In this document: positions 27,858 through 42,327 of the stretch, piece by piece
How positions within the stretch are numbered: the stretch's first letter is position 1
Layout of the letters: each line of letters starts with the position of its first letter
Assembly: GCF_021018805.1 (NCBI RefSeq)
Contig: NC_086283.1
Location: 12,599,162 to 12,663,161 of the forward strand
Direction of reading: 5' to 3'
DNA: 64,000 nt
Origin: Prinia subflava
Taxonomy: Eukaryota; Chordata; Aves; Passeriformes; Cisticolidae
Translations under genes and position numbers: made by a program
Notes under the pieces: generated by a model
Database searches by the model: none
What the model saw: the letters and a program-made list of their open reading frames with translations, nothing else
Told to the model about the DNA's origin: nothing

Positions 27858-30800
27858 ATTAGAACCACTCCACCATTTAAAAAAATTACACAGCCACAAA
27901 TTTAGCTGAAGAGTGGCTTTAGCTGCCACATCTGTTAGGATGTAAACCTGAACATACTCCCCAAAACGCACAGGGTGTTTTCAGGGTGCCTATGGCTGAG
28001 ATGTCAAAAGAGGGTGTAATATTGATAGATCTGGGAAAAGGAGGCTGAGCCAGGCAACACTGTTGTAGAAAGGTTTGAAATATGTACTAAGAGGTGAAAA
28101 GGGACAGAGAAAGAAGGAAACTGCAATCAATTAAGGCTAGACAGTGACATTCACTGGAGAAAATGCTAGATACACCCATCACAAAACTGACCTCTAGGGA
28201 ACTGGCATCCCAACAGGGATGTTTATCTGCAAAGGTAACAGAGCCTACAGGAAAACAAGAAATGCAAGGAAACCCAGGCATATATTCCAAGAATGTCTCA
28301 AAAATATTCTCTTTTATTTGTGCTGAAATCTCACTGACATAAACCAAATCTCATCTACTGCCAGCATCCTCGCTCAAAGTGTTGCACGAGCAATTTCCAT
28401 TCATCCATTCAGCAAAATGAAAACTTTCCATTTCAAGTGCAATCATTGGTAGATTCCACTTGAGTTCCTAATTCATGGTGAAGGATATATTACCTCAGTA
28501 TAACATGATAACTTCCTCCATCCCTTACTTTGTTCCTTTACCCTTGCACTGTTTCTGCATCTTTTATTTCCTTAACCAGCACTGTTTGAGGAGTTACTAG
28601 GCAACACATAGTCTCTGATACCCTTTTAATATCAAGCTTGCCTGCTGCAGAGAAGACAATTGCTGCATAGCAGCAATTACATGGAAACAAAAAAGGCTGA
28701 GTCTTAAAGCAGCTTAATATAAACTTAAATATAATTTTATCAAAAGATAACATCCTGATAAAATCACAGGGATTTACTCTAATTCTGTATTCTCTGGAAG
28801 TCTGTGTAGAAGCGCTGGGGGGAAAAACATCAACAACAAACCCTGTTAAAACCTTGAGCATCAGCATTTCTCAGTTTTTGAACCTGCTCAAAATAAATCA
28901 GGATAATTTTCTTGTTAAGAGGTTAAAACACTGAACTTGTTGACATTTGAGAAAAATTACACTTTCCTTGCCCCCTATAAACCTGTCTTGCACTTTTCCC
29001 TTCCATCCCTTCTATCTCAGTTCTAACTTTCCTAGTTATCTGATTTTTCCTGCCCTGAACATCAGAGAGCATTGGCTTGCATCCTCCCATTGCCAATTCT
29101 CCTCTCCTTGGAATCTGCTGCATGCAGTCAAGCCAACGAATTTGTTTTTCCTCTTCATGTCACCTCGCCCATCTCTTCTTTTCTAATTTTTCTTTTTCCC
29201 CCACCTACTTCACCCTGTTGTCTCCAATGCCCAGAAACAAGATCTAGAGGACTTGACACTGGACTGAGAATCTAAAGAGTCATATCCTGAGGCCAACTCT
29301 GCCATCACTTTGTTGCATAACTAATTTGGGATTAGTAATCTGATTTCCCTTATGCTTCAGTGATTATGATACTTTGACACCTTTGTAAAACACGTTTGCA
29401 TGATTTAAATAAAAGAGATTATACTTGTGTTCCCCACACCCATCTTTTCAAGGTTAGAAGGCCCATTCCTGAGTAGAGCTCACAGTGCCAGAAGTTCCTT
29501 TACATCTCCTCTCTTTTCTGAATTGTTTCATAGCCCCCCTTCTCTTGTCCATGCTATTAATATGGAGACAAGAGGCTCTGCTGGAGAGATACAGTGGGAA
29601 GCACAATACCACAGCCTAGTCCAGGGCAGACAAAAGAACACACAGCTGGTAGCATTAGTTTAATTGGAAGCCCTACAATGGGGAGAGCTGCCTGTGCTGC
29701 CCTGGATGAGCTTGGCATCCTTCCAAGCAAAGATATTACTGAACAACAGTGTTCAAAATAAAACCATCCCCCAAACAAAAAGAAGACTGTGAACAATAAT
29801 ATGGGAGAGCTTTCTTTCCTACAGTGCAAACAGCAAATATTCAGGGAATGTTCTGCTATGGGGACAGCTAAGCAACATTTTTGGTCTTTTTTGTGGCATC
29901 GTAGACAGTATTTCCTAAGCTGGAAAAGGTATACATTTATTTCTTAGAAAAAAACCCCAAACAACAAAAATCAAATCAATCAATCAAACAAACAGAAAAC
30001 AAAGCCAATTCTACCAGATAAGTGAATCAAACAGAGCAACTTAAGAGCAAACAATACTAAGGCCAGATCTTGCATTTGACACAAAAAAGGGAAACAGATT
30101 CCACATCAAGATAAAGACCTTTGTATGAGAACAAGCAGAAAGCAAGGGAGGTGGTACATCATTTGCAAAAAAATGCATGGCTGTGAAAACACCAAGAAGT
30201 CTGTAGGAGTTCAGAACATCAGTTCCATTAGCAACTTAGCCACTCAGGAAAACCTCAGATGAGTCAAAACAACTATAACCATTATTATTTGCTAAGAATA
30301 GACATTGTGCTTGTTTCACTGACTGACACACAGAATAACAAGCACGATAAGAATAAAAAAGACAACTACCTTTAACTCTTTCTTTATTTGCAGCTCTGAA
30401 AGTGCTTTGCCAAGATGCTCAGCATTTTCATCTTTATTTCACAGAATAAAAAAAAAAAAACCACAAAACCCAGATATTCCAAGAGGAGTTTCTTGCCCCA
30501 GGTCAAAAAGCAAGGCAAGAAAATTGTTTTCCATGCCAAGTTGAAACAAGCACAAAGGCTGAAAATAAAGTTCTTTCTTGCAGCTTTTCATTGTTTGTTT
30601 TGTGCATTAGTGTGCCATTGAAAGTGTTTTATGTTCTGAGCTCAATGTAACAATGCTTTATGAAAATAAAAGATTTTGAAGGCTGGCAAGGCAACCTATG
30701 AAACAGGATTCATTGACAAAGACTTTCAGATCCACAGTGACCCCAAAGCAAGACCACTGTTGATTATGAGAAAATACTAAGACATGAGCATGTACATAAT

Positions 30801-33791
30801 GGAGAGTGAATGTGGAAAGGGAAAGCAGAGCTGTAGGTGAGATATAAACAAAATGGATAACACAAAATGCCAGGAGACATGGTGAATGCATTATAAGCAG
30901 AAGTATAAAGGAGTAAATGTTTTGCAAGGAAAATTACAGATGAGTGTTCAACAGAAGGGAAATTGTAAGGTATTGAGGTAAGGGGGGAGAGGTGGAACTA
31001 TGCACATAAAATTCAACTCCTGCACTCTTGATCATGAGTTTTAGAAAAAGATATAAATACTCATATCAGAGGCCTCCAGCATCTCTGCTCATATTACCTA
31101 AAAACACACTCAATATGGTTTCTTGCATACCTGATGTGCAGTGTGATTACTTCTAACAATGCCAGACAAGCCAAAGATTCACTAACAGCTACATAAGGCC
31201 TTGAAATCCAGAACAAGATGCTGACAAAGAGCTGAGGGTGCAATGCTGACATGGTGAAGATAAGCATTCAGAAATGTTAAAACAGTACTAGTGAAAGGCA
31301 TGGGGAGAGTAAAAACGGGAACACAGGACTTTGCAAGCAACAACAATAAAGGAATATAACTAGGGATGACATCAGCCTTGAGGTAATAGAGAAGGATGTT
31401 ACATGTTATTAAGTGATGAGATAGTGAGATTTGCAGCCGGGGAGTAATAAATCCATTTAGATATTGAGGAGGAGGAGGATGCAGGTTGCTGCAATGTGGG
31501 AGTAATAGAAGAGAGCAGAAGATACATACAGCAAGGAAGACAGGGACAGTGATACTGTACTGTATCTGCTGAAGTGCAAATAGCCAATGCACTGATAAAC
31601 GTGTCCGCTAAAAGGGCACTGGGGAAAAATCAACTTGGTGCATGTTACAGACAAAGCAGCAGCTGGGCTTGGCAGCAGCTTCAGCATGTGAAGAGAAGGA
31701 GAAAGAAGACAAAATGTGCCTAAGTCTGAGAGTCTATTTTTGCTCTTTTACTCCAGGAATAATAATGGTGCAGTGTTCCTTTAGCGCCAGTTGCAACCTT
31801 TTACTGAGATTGCTTTGACTGTAATGGCTGCAAGAGATGCCAGGAAAAGAGGGTAATGCAGATTTTCTCTTCCCTTGACTTTTTCCAATGTCACAGACAA
31901 AGAAATCTGCATAACTCCAAAATGGAAAGTATACATTTTCAACAAGGACCATTTGAGTAACATTAAATACTTAACCTTAATTGAAAGCAGCAGTTGTTCT
32001 AAACCATGCACACTACAGTAAAACAGGATTGAAAGGAAATTTAAAACCCACCCCTGACACTGGAGGGACGTGTCTAACAAAAACATGCCCAATGAACTAC
32101 TAGAAATCAATTGATACAAATCCTATTTCTAGTCACAGGCAAATCTTTCCTTTGCCTTCAAAGTAGCATTTTAAAATTGTATTTCTCCCTGACAAACACA
32201 AAACCATGTAGAAAGGGGGAAAAAAGTGGTCTCAGCTTCCAAAGCAGAAGCAGTTTTGCCCAGCTATACAGCACAAGACAGCAGTGCCACGTGCAGGAGC
32301 ACCATGTGGTGTGAAGCAATAGAACTGCTGAGTCTGCTCACTTGCTTTTCCCTGAAACTGGAATTACCATTTTCTTCCTGGAGCTCTTAAAATCTTTTAA
32401 TTGCTATTGGATCTAAGCACCAGTGCTCACTGTGTTGCTTTAGATGCCTGCAACTCTATTCCTTCACTGAAGATTTCAGTCGTGTGGTGCAGCACTTCAT
32501 GTATTTACTGACACTGGTTTATCTCCAGCTCTTCCATGCTGCCACAATAACTCCTCAGAACAAAAGTATTGACTCCACTAGAGGATGATGTCTTTTTTAC
32601 TCATTTTGCATTGGCATCACCTTTCAAGTAGTAACAGAGCTGGTCTGTCACTACTGGATGTGAAAGAGAGGGGAACTAGGCTTACTGTGTATATCAAAGA
32701 GCTCCTAGTTGTGGATTGCAGAGTGTCATTCCCTTTGATTTGTTTTTCGGTGCATTTAGCTTGCAAGGATGCCCTGAAACTGGCAATAAACCAGGTACCA
32801 CATAACACCTTCTGATCTGCAGTATTACAGTTATTGTTTGTAGGAAAGTATAGAGGCAAAAACAAAGAACTTTTCATTCAGGCATATCCAATACTTCATA
32901 AAATCAAGGAAGTATGGTTATTTCCATTTTACCACAAGATCTGAAGGATGTAAGAGAATAGGAAAAAAACAAAGCCAGACCATCTGAAGAACTGGAGTTA
33001 CAAAAAACCTTATTCTGCCTAGTCAAATACTGGTCCCTACACAAGGAAGTGGCACTCCAGATGCCTCTTTGCTGTTTGAATCCTGTGTGTGCGATGGAAA
33101 AAACACTGAAGTTTCCGAAAGGCTTCCTCAGGACTGAGTAGGGCAGGATTTTCTTAAGTCACATAAGCACTGCCAAGGATGTTGTAGCAATGGCTACATG
33201 GTCTTTGTGCCATTGGCTTGCTCTGGTCAAAGCACAGACACTGCCTACCTTTCCCACTGCCTCCCATTAGCATGTTGCAAGAGCTATTTCACAGGAAAAA
33301 ATAAAGGAGGCCAGGTCTCAGAAACTTAATTACAGATGACTAGCTGTCAAGAGTAAATAATTTCAAAATTCATTTTAACACATGAGTTTGCATAATTCTT
33401 ATACATTATTCCTTTGTCTGTAAGCCCATTTCTGCAGAACTTGGATAAAATAGGAGGCTTAAACTTAGGAAATAGCCTTGTTCTCATTTCACCAGTTTTG
33501 AAAGGTGTGAAGTTTTCTGACTTTTCCAAGACTTATGTCTGATTTTCACTTATGCATTAAGCAGGAGAAAGCCAAGCACATTCTTCCATTTCTCAAGTTT
33601 TATATAGTCAATTATCTTTCTTTGTGAGCAGGGGAATTTCAGACTGTTATACATTAAGGTACTGTTAGTTAGCCAGTATTTTTCTTTCATTCTCTCCCCC
33701 TTGCTGTTTTTGATAACAGCTTATTTTTTAATTGAATCTAGTGAATACATTGAAGATATTTATTTCTTTTCCTAGCAGCTGGATGCATGGA

Positions 33792-33806
33792 TTTTTTTTT
33801 TTTTTT
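33792..33806. repeat. Poly(T) tract
   Basis: An uninterrupted run of 15 T. Confidence 0.9.
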
Positions 33807-34478
33807 GGTCTGTCAGCAGCACCCTTGCACACAAATATGTATGTATACACAGAAAATATGAAATGACTGGCTCCAACTTCTTGTGCACAAAAATATTCTG
33901 TGACAAGATGGGCCAAATGCAACACCAAGACAAAAACACATCCTTCAACTTGAAAAACATAGTCTCTATCATTTATGAAAGCTGCCTGCACTTCTAAGTC
34001 TTTAAGACATCCAACCACAGAAAAAGTCTAAGGTCAGTGCTTTGAAACACAGGCAAATATTTAGCATTAGTGCAAAAGATGACCAAAAATCCAGTGACTT
34101 TACCCCCATAATAGAAAATGAAAGCCTTTCTTAGCCTCAAGTTGACATTTGAATTAACTCAGCTTTCATTCTTTGTTATTTTGTATGAAGACAGATGAGC
34201 AATGTCAAATACTATGGAATAAGGTGATTTGCACACATATGAGGATTGTCAAAATGCCACACTTCCCAAGGTGAGCAATAAAAGGTGAGACAGAGCAGGA
34301 AGGGGAAAAAGGAAATCCTCTTCTTCTCAGTACCACGGTAATTTCTAGAGCTAAAACTAATAACTGTTATAATCCAGGGATGTCAAACAAAGAATGGCAA
34401 AGACTAAGCCCTTGATTCTTCATGCAATTCTTAGGATCCTTAGCAAACCTAAGGAACTATCAGAGTATTTAAAACATG

Positions 34479-34623
34479 AAAAAAAAAACCCAACCAACCA
34501 ACCAACCAAACAACAACAACAACAACAAAAAAACCAACAAAAAAACAAAACACCAAACCAAAAAAAAACAAACCCACAACAAACCCACAATTTACAAAAA
34601 AAAAAAGAAAACAAAGACACAAC
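34479..34623. repeat. A/C-rich low-complexity tract with (AACC)n and (CAA)n
   Basis: It consists of A runs, about four CCAA units, about six CAA units, then CAAACC-type words. There is no G or T to speak of for roughly 145 bp. Open frames here (K/N/P/T/Q-rich on plus, F/G/C/V-rich on minus) are products of composition. Confidence 0.93.
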
Positions 34624-36796
34624 CCATCCCTATTATCAAACTTCATCTATTTAAAAAATAAGGACAGCCCTGGAAATGCAGTAAAAGTCCTGTTTAAAGT
34701 GATTTTCTCAAAAGTTTCTTCCAGTGAGAAACACTTTTTCCTGTCAGTTCAATTTTTTCTTCTACTGCTTTTTGCCAACTGGCACTTGAAGCATCCAAGG
34801 ATCTGAGGTTTTGGTGGCAAGCTAAGATTGTGATTATAATTCCTTTAAATGCCTTGGAAATGCCTCCCAGGACTGACATCATCAAGATACCTTATCCCAA
34901 CTCCTCCTTGAAAGGTCTCACTTCCCAGGAAATCCTTTTTCTTCAAAGGAGAGCCTTGAACAGACCTGTATGATGTGCTTTAACTCCTACCCATGGGCAC
35001 TCTCCCTCCCAGCAGAACAAAGTTTCAGCCACAGTCTCACCATGGAACTCATGTTTACCCCATTCTTGATGTCTCCCATAAAGACAATTACCTGTACTCA
35101 TATTCCCCTGCCTACACTGTGATTTAGATTAAAGTCCTCTAGATCAACTTCTGTGGAAGAGCCTGGGAGATCAGTTTGTTTTTATTTTCATGTACACATT
35201 CCTGAGAAGGCCTCCAAGCCTACCACCAAAAGGCAGATTTGAGGATTTCATTGGAGAACGACAATGAAATGTACCCTAAAAGCTCTCTGAGGTGCAGGAA
35301 TTTTCAGGGGGCTGCAGACCTCAAGCTGTCCTCTTCTGTCACCTGTTCTAGAACCCAGTCCAGTTGTTTGTCAAAAACAACAAACAAGTGTGCTTTGCAG
35401 ACCACAGTTAGCACTGAGGTACAATTCCCAATCTAACATATGCCACTGCTTCATAATCACACACTGAGATGTTGCTGTTGCACATGTTTCTATCAGCTAA
35501 AGGACAGCTTTCTTCACATGCTAATTTCTTCTCTATACCTGGGAATATAACAGAAATAGAAACTCCTCTGGCTGCAGAATACATAAACTTCCCACTGCCT
35601 TGGGTTAGTGTCTTTTTGCTGTTAATAGGAGCTGGCACAGGCTCATGGATTCACACTTGCATATCCTGCTGCAGAATTAGGAACTACTCTCCTTTCACAA
35701 AGGAAGACTATAGCACATAATGCTGCTTTGGTGGACTGATGGCATTGTTTTTAATAGACACCCCTGCAAAGAGAATTGTTACCAGTACTCCAGTTATGAA
35801 AAATAGACATAACAAAACAATATGTTTTATATATTTATGGTCAGATGAAGAATGATAAAATTAGTAGGGCAACTGCTTCAAAACACAGGCTGTGTCCACC
35901 TTTCCTCAGCTGAAGAGGATTAGCAATTCTGCAAATCAGAAACCTGACTACTTCAAATGAGGGGATTTTCAAACACCATGTCCCTGTGATGTTTGGTAAG
36001 CCTGGACAAACTAGACCAGGGAAAATTTCACATAAAGACAGAGAGCGTGGCCCTAAGGAAGCAGACAGCTGTGAAGGAGAAGGAGGAACTGCTGGCTGGC
36101 AAAGATCACTTTTTGTTTGACTTAGCCATTAGTAACAGAAGGCCATGTTTCTCTACACATTCATTTTAAACACTAGCTAAGGGGCACTCCAGCTTTCTTG
36201 ATTTTATTGTCTTCACCATACAACCTCCAAATCCATTTCCACTTGGTTTTCCAAGGTGCTATGACAGAAATGGGTGCCTGCAAGATAGACTATAAATTAT
36301 GGCAATTTAAACAAACTAAAGAACAGTTGTTAGAAATTGAATTAAGCTAGTGTATTCCCATAGCAGTCTAAATTATAGAAAACAAAAGCCCAATCAGTAC
36401 AATGCAGGCACACTGTGGTTAGATGTTTACATAGTATTCCATTATTTTCTGTGTAATATAATATTAAAAGAGGGACTTAGAGCTCATAACTCATGTATTA
36501 TTAATTTTACCAATTCTGGTCAATCAATACAGATATGTTTAAGGCTATGTAACAGAATATGTAATTGAAGATAAAGACATAATTACATTTTTTTGGGAAG
36601 TCCCTCATTATAACTAGAGTTGTTCCAGGCGAGATGGGTAAAACCCTAAAAATAGACAGGCTGATGTAGGACTTTAACAGTCGTGTTAAAGACTTATGGC
36701 AGGACTTCCACATAACTTTTACCAGTAGCTGTCTCTGCAAGCAAAGGTCACCAGCCTTTCATCCAGAGAGCTGCTTCAAATACCTTTTTTGATATC

Positions 36797-36831
36797 TGAT
36801 ACCTTCAAATTGAAATTTGATACCTTCAAAT
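36797..36831. repeat. Two copies of TGATACCTTCAAAT, period 21
   Basis: TGATACCTTCAAAT occurs at 36797 and again 21 bp later, separated by TGAAATT. It is a small tandem duplication. Confidence 0.8.
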
Positions 36832-38077
36832 TTCTGAATTAAATTGCTTCACCTCTATTTGGACCCATACATGTTTCTCTTTAGCACAGTGATAGAGCAA
36901 ATGAATAAAGTGCTGTACCTTTATGTGATAAGCCCTTGGAGCAAAAGCAGATACTTGTTGAGAGCCTACAGTACTGGGAAATTTTGTTCCTTAATTATTA
37001 AAACAGTTTTTGTGGCACTATTTACTTGGAGAGGTTTACCACTTGAAATCCCTACACACACAATCAACACAATAGCAATTAAAACCATTGTTCAGGATGT
37101 GGACGATTTAAACCCGGTTTTCTTTACTTAACACCACCACCTGATGTGACCCAGGCCCAGGGGCTCTGTAACTATTCAGAGAGGATTATTCTGGGTAGTG
37201 AAGCCCCAGTCAGACTCTAGACCACTTCACTTTGCATAGGCTGTTCAAAGACATATGGAACATGGGCTGTAATTCAGGGGTCCAGCAGCCTGCTCGTCTC
37301 CCATCAGACACTTTGTCCTTATGATTATGAGAGATAGAAGTTGAAATCCTCTGAGGCAGAAGAGCATTTGTGCCTCCTATATATGCCATGTGCACAAATG
37401 ACTCAGCTACCATGTAAAATAAGAAAATATCCTCCTTTAGAAATTCAGCATATCTAAACTCTCATCCTTCTAGCTGTTTCTTACAAAAACTTCAGACAAA
37501 CCATTATGCTTTGGATACAGCAGATACCTCTTGTCTACTGGATTTTTTTCCTTATTTTTTAATATCTTCTTGTCAGCAAACCATGAAGTCTAATTGCACA
37601 TAGGCATGAAATTCCACATTATCCAGGCAGTCTTTAGACTTCTGTAGACTTCTGACAAAATCTACACAAGACATAACCAGCAAGCATCTTAAAGGAAAGG
37701 AAGCACAATTGTCTCTCTGAAATCCATGCTCAAAACCCAACAGGTAGAGAATCCTCAAATCCAGCAGTATAGAGATTCCTGTGGTGATACTTTACATAGA
37801 TTTGAAAGACAGATATGTATTATTTAATTTGTTTAGTTTAGCACTGCTAACAGTATAAAATGAACACAAGCACACAACAGGATTTGATGTTCAAACAATA
37901 TTTGACCATTTTCTAGATTGTCAGAGAGAGTACACTGATGAGGAGTTGTCTAAGAGGGCTCACTTCATGTTATACAAATTAAAATCAACTGAAACAAACC
38001 CCTCAAAATTCAACCCAAATAAAAACTTGCCAGGCAAACAGGAAATGCAAAAAAGATAATAAAATGTCTGAACATAA

Positions 38078-38158
38078 GAAAAAAAAAGGCAACCCAAACA
38101 AAATCGTCCCACCCCCCAAATCCCACCACAACCACCAAAACAAACACCACCCATCCCA
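38078..38158. repeat. A/C-rich low-complexity tract
   Basis: An A run is followed by CCCAAAC, CCACCCCCC and CCACAACCACC words. On the minus strand this gives a G/T-rich, G-run-containing stretch in the GRID2 pre-mRNA. Confidence 0.85.
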
Positions 38159-38935
38159 CGAATACTTTAAGGATTATATCTCAAAATAAAACACTTCAAA
38201 GGTTTTCCTCCCACACCAAAAAACCTCTTACAAAAACTAGGGATGCCTCATGCCACACTAAATAGAAAAAAAGAGAAGAGATATATAAGAAAAGCCTCAT
38301 TTTAGGTAGTTACAGGAATACATTCCATATTTCCTCTATATCTGCTATGCTTTTATCCTTTGCTGAACTGAAATTTCTTGGCTTCTGTATTTTAGGAGAC
38401 AGACATGCTTTTAAGCAGGGACCACAAATGAGCACACACAGCTTTATTAATGAGACAGTGATAACAGATATCGAACTTAGAGTTGCATGGGAGACAATTT
38501 ACCTCGCCTACATTTTTGAGATTTCAGTAATTTCTATTGCTTTGCATCTGAACAACACCAATACAGCTAAAAGATTTGCTGTTAAAAACATTAAAAACAA
38601 AAAAACTTCAAATCTTCTCTATATTTACTGAAAGAGGGCAGGGGAAAAAGTAAAAAGCTAAAAGGATCAGTAAGTATTTACTTTTCTAGACAGAAAATGC
38701 TTCAGTAATGAAAGACTGAACAAGGGTCATCCTGCAATAAGCTAGAAATAATATTCATGGCACTCATCCAAGATGAGGGGAAACTAAAAAAAACCAAGGA
38801 AATACAAATAGAAACCCAAATAGTTTACATCATTTCAACATGTTAGCCTGCTGGGCAACTTTGGGACCAAAAGAATCCATTGTGGGCCTGCATAAGTATT
38901 TTAAAATAAGCTCTGCTGGAGCATCCACACACAAG

Positions 38936-39049
38936 AGCTCCATTTTTACATATAATGTAAAACCAGGGTGATTTCCATTGGCAAAAATTAATAGCTCCAT
39001 TTTTACATATAATGTAAAACCAGGGTGATTTCCATTGGCAAAAATTAAT
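38936..39049. repeat. Perfect tandem duplication of a 57-bp unit
   Basis: The 57-bp unit beginning AGCTCCATTTTTACATATAA and ending GGCAAAAATTAAT occurs at 38936-38992 and 38993-39049 with no mismatch I can find. The flanks diverge immediately. Identity across 57 bp in neutral intron sequence points to a recent event, or to an assembly artefact. Confidence 0.95.
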
Positions 39050-41130
39050 TTCTTCTAAGTGGATAAACTGGGGCAATTTCAAAGCTAGCACAAGCAAACA
39101 GAACTGCACACTGCCATGGAATTGTTCAAAAAAATCCACTATACTTTCATTTGCCCTCTTTTTCCTTGGTACCATTTTTCCTGGGGGAAAGCTGCCTTAT
39201 CCAATTATACTAACTAGAAAGATAAGAGAACTAGTAAACCTACCTGATAGTACTGTTCTGTATCAATTGGGATATACTGCTCAGTACTTTGAGGTTAAGT
39301 AAAGTACTATGTAACATCAGGAGAATCATATTAGATTGCTGGAGGTAAAACTGCTTCTAATCCTAACAGAGAGGCTTCATCACTCCTGGTTATCCCTCAG
39401 GAAGCAGAGGATAATAACATCAAGGTTGCTTTCCTCCTTACTTACTACACTCAGACTGTTTCAGGTTGCTGAGTCATTGAATAAAATGTAACCCTTCAGA
39501 TCATGCTCAAAATGTCACGTTTAATTAAAACTTTCTTGTTACCTTACTTCTTTGTCATCCCTCTTTCATCAAAAGCAAGCCTAGACACTGAACCTCAGAA
39601 CTGCACCTTTTCTTCTTGCTTCCAAAACAAATACTGGCACAAGGAATATTTATGCTTCTAAGTAGTTTAGGCATGTTCCTAGTCTAAATGCATTTATTAA
39701 AAAAAAAGCTTACAAAAAGAATCAGAAATCCATCTTGATTTTTATTTCTTTTATAATGATTCCTTAAATGATTGCAATATATTGCTACACTTACTGCTTT
39801 ATAACATCTCTACCAAGGACCTACAAAGTTAATGTTTTTTAAAAACCCACACATCTAAACAACTTCAGCAGGTTGAGAGAAACAGAGATAAGAAAAAAAG
39901 TGGAGCAGGGAAGAAAATGTTTATTTTTTTTTTCCCCACTCCCTCTGGCATTTGTTGAGAGGCTTTAGAGGAATCAATATTCTCAGATTTATAAGGAAAG
40001 CAAGCAGGGGGCCCCAAATTTCATGGCCTTTACAGAAACAGACTTCCTATTAGCTCCACTAAGGAAATGTCAGATCATGATGACAGCCCACTTCAGCAGC
40101 TACCCGAGAGCCATCACGTTGACTAAATAGCCCAGAACAGGAGAACTGTGCAAATCATCAGCTGGAAAGTGCTAAGAAGCTGTCAAAAAAAACAACCCTG
40201 AACCCGAAACACATACACAAGACACTGTTGTTTTAGCCAGGAGTGAATAGAGAAATAGGTCTCCTATTTATAAGTTATTTTTGCTACCACAGAGGAGTGA
40301 TGTGCCAAGGCGATCTCTCTAGATAACAGCCCCCTGCAGAGCAAACAGAGGCAGTGACTGCTCTTGCTCACTCACTGGCTATCAGGTGGCTGGCCATGAT
40401 GTGCCAAATCTGACTGCAGGAGAAAAATCTTCTCTGTAGGAAGCAGTGACTGATGTTTGGCCACAAGCACCATAGTAGTCTTATCACAAAGAAAGCAAAG
40501 AGCAGAAACATCGCATCCCTTAAAAAAAATCAGAAAGCAGCATTGATTTTTAGCTTAAAAGAAAAAAAACAAAGAGAACAAAAATCATGTAAATGCTTAT
40601 TAGTTACAAATGCTGTATAAGATCATCTGGGCAAAACCCACAAAATAGAAACTCATGAGAATGTTAATTGGCCTGAGTGCAGGCCAATCAATCCATTATA
40701 ATTTAAGAGTAAGGTGCTCTGGTAGAGGTATTAGTTTCCCACTACATTACATTTGCCAGCTTGGGGCAGGGGGGACTACTGGAACCAGAGACGTCTAGGA
40801 GTTGGGCTTGCCAGTGACTTGCAGATATCAGAGAGAGCCTTGTTCATCATATGCAATGATTTGTCAAAATGTCCCACTTTTACAGCACATAAGATACGTT
40901 CACTTCTCAGAAAAAGTGTTTTCCATGGAGTAGGGGTATCTAGGTCATATATTCTCATAACATCTAGGCTGTAAGAAACAAAATTTAAAAAAATGTTGCC
41001 AAGCCAAGACATACTAACTCTCTCATGAAAATGCAATTCTCAAACAGCACACCACACCACCAAGATGTGACAAAATGTATTAGATTCCTTGCCAGAATGA
41101 CAAACAAATATTTTTCTTTTAAAAACAGAT

Positions 41131-41150
41131 TGGGGGGGAGGGGGGCAGGG
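41131..41150 (+). other. G-run tract, possible G-quadruplex
   Basis: Seven G, an A, six G, CA, then three G within 20 bp. The runs can be split into four GGG tracts with short loops. It is on the strand opposite to the GRID2 transcript. Confidence 0.5.
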
Positions 41151-41686
41151 AAGCTGAGAGGAATATAACCAAGTAAACATATATATTATCCAAAAACTTC
41201 ATGAAAATCAAAATGCAAAAGGAATCATCCCCATGCCCAGAAGAAGATGGCAGTATATCCTGTATTCATTAACAGCCAGCTTATGGCTTGCCAACTACCT
41301 GAACTTTTTCCAAATGCTTTAGCTAGCTCAGATTTGACTGCAGTCCATTTTGGCCACAAATTTAAAAATATGTCCTTCCGTTCATGTATATTGCAATCAC
41401 TTTGTAAGTGCTATAGCCAGGCATTACAATTACAACATGCATTACTCAAGCATTTATGTGCTCTATTTGGTTATTTTTATCACATTCATGCATGAAAGTG
41501 TACATCTCAGATAATCCAGACACATCAATTTCAATTCATTTAAAGCACAGAAAACCTCTTTGTTCGCTCCAGAAATTAGTACACTAAGAGATTCCTTATC
41601 CAGCAATGGGAAAATGGGAAACATCTATTGAAATGCCTTATTTTTAAGGCAATCTGTGTTTTTTCTTTAGCTTAACTGGCAGACAC

Positions 41687-41921
41687 AGAATCACAGAATG
41701 GGTCGGGTTGGAAAGGATCATCACAGTGTGTCATCTGGTCCAAACTCTCTGCTCAGGCAGGGTCATCCTGCACAAAGCACATGGCACAGGATTGCATCCA
41801 GACGGTTCTTGAATATGTCCAGGGAGGGAGAATCCATAACCTCTCTGGGCAATCTGTTCCACTGCTCAGTCACTATTTGCCACAGCTCAGTGGCAGTAAA
41901 CATTCATGTTCATTATGTGTA
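41687..41921 (-). mobile_element. CR1 LINE 3' end fragment, antisense
   Basis: It begins with AGAATCACAGAATGGGTCGG and GTTGGAAAGGATCATCACAG, then CTCTCTGCTCAGGCAGGGTC, GGATTGCATCCAGACGGTTC, TGTCCAGGGAGGGAGAATCC and ACCTCTCTGGGCAATCTGTT. These are the classic reverse-complement CR1 3' segments. The far end (41893-41921) is weakly similar and may include a small insertion. Confidence 0.95.
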
Positions 41922-42327
41922 TTGTAACAAATCTCACTTAAACCGAATTCTGACATTTTCTACTAGAAATGCTCAGCTCATCACAGATCTCTTTCACACC
42001 AGTAATGAGTTTCAGCAGCGAAAAATGATATTCTCCACAGTTTTTTCTCACTCATCTTCTCAATACCTATTTTCTTCAGTATTTCCTGCTGAGTAGCCTT
42101 TTAAAGTTTAAATCATCCTTTGACATAACAGACAGCCAAGTGTTTCAATAAAAAAAAGCCAAACAACATGAAATCTTCCAGGATCAAACCCCCAAATACT
42201 ACTGGAGAAGGGAAAGAGACGTTAAATAGGTGGTACATCTACAACAAATCAAGTTAGCTTACCTTAATAGCTTGGACAGTTAATGTTAAAGACAGAGGTT
42301 GATTCAATCCATAAACAATTTTTAATA

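Noticed and set aside
31182..31592. A 136-codon hydrophobic minus-strand open frame resembling a membrane protein
   Set aside because: The frame is open because the plus strand is purine-rich, so the Leu/Ser/Pro/Cys-rich product follows from composition. Overlapping frames on the same strand are open too.
34394..34661. Lys/Asn/Pro/Gln-rich and Phe/Gly/Val-rich open frames on both strands
   Set aside because: They are artefacts of the A/C-rich low-complexity tract.
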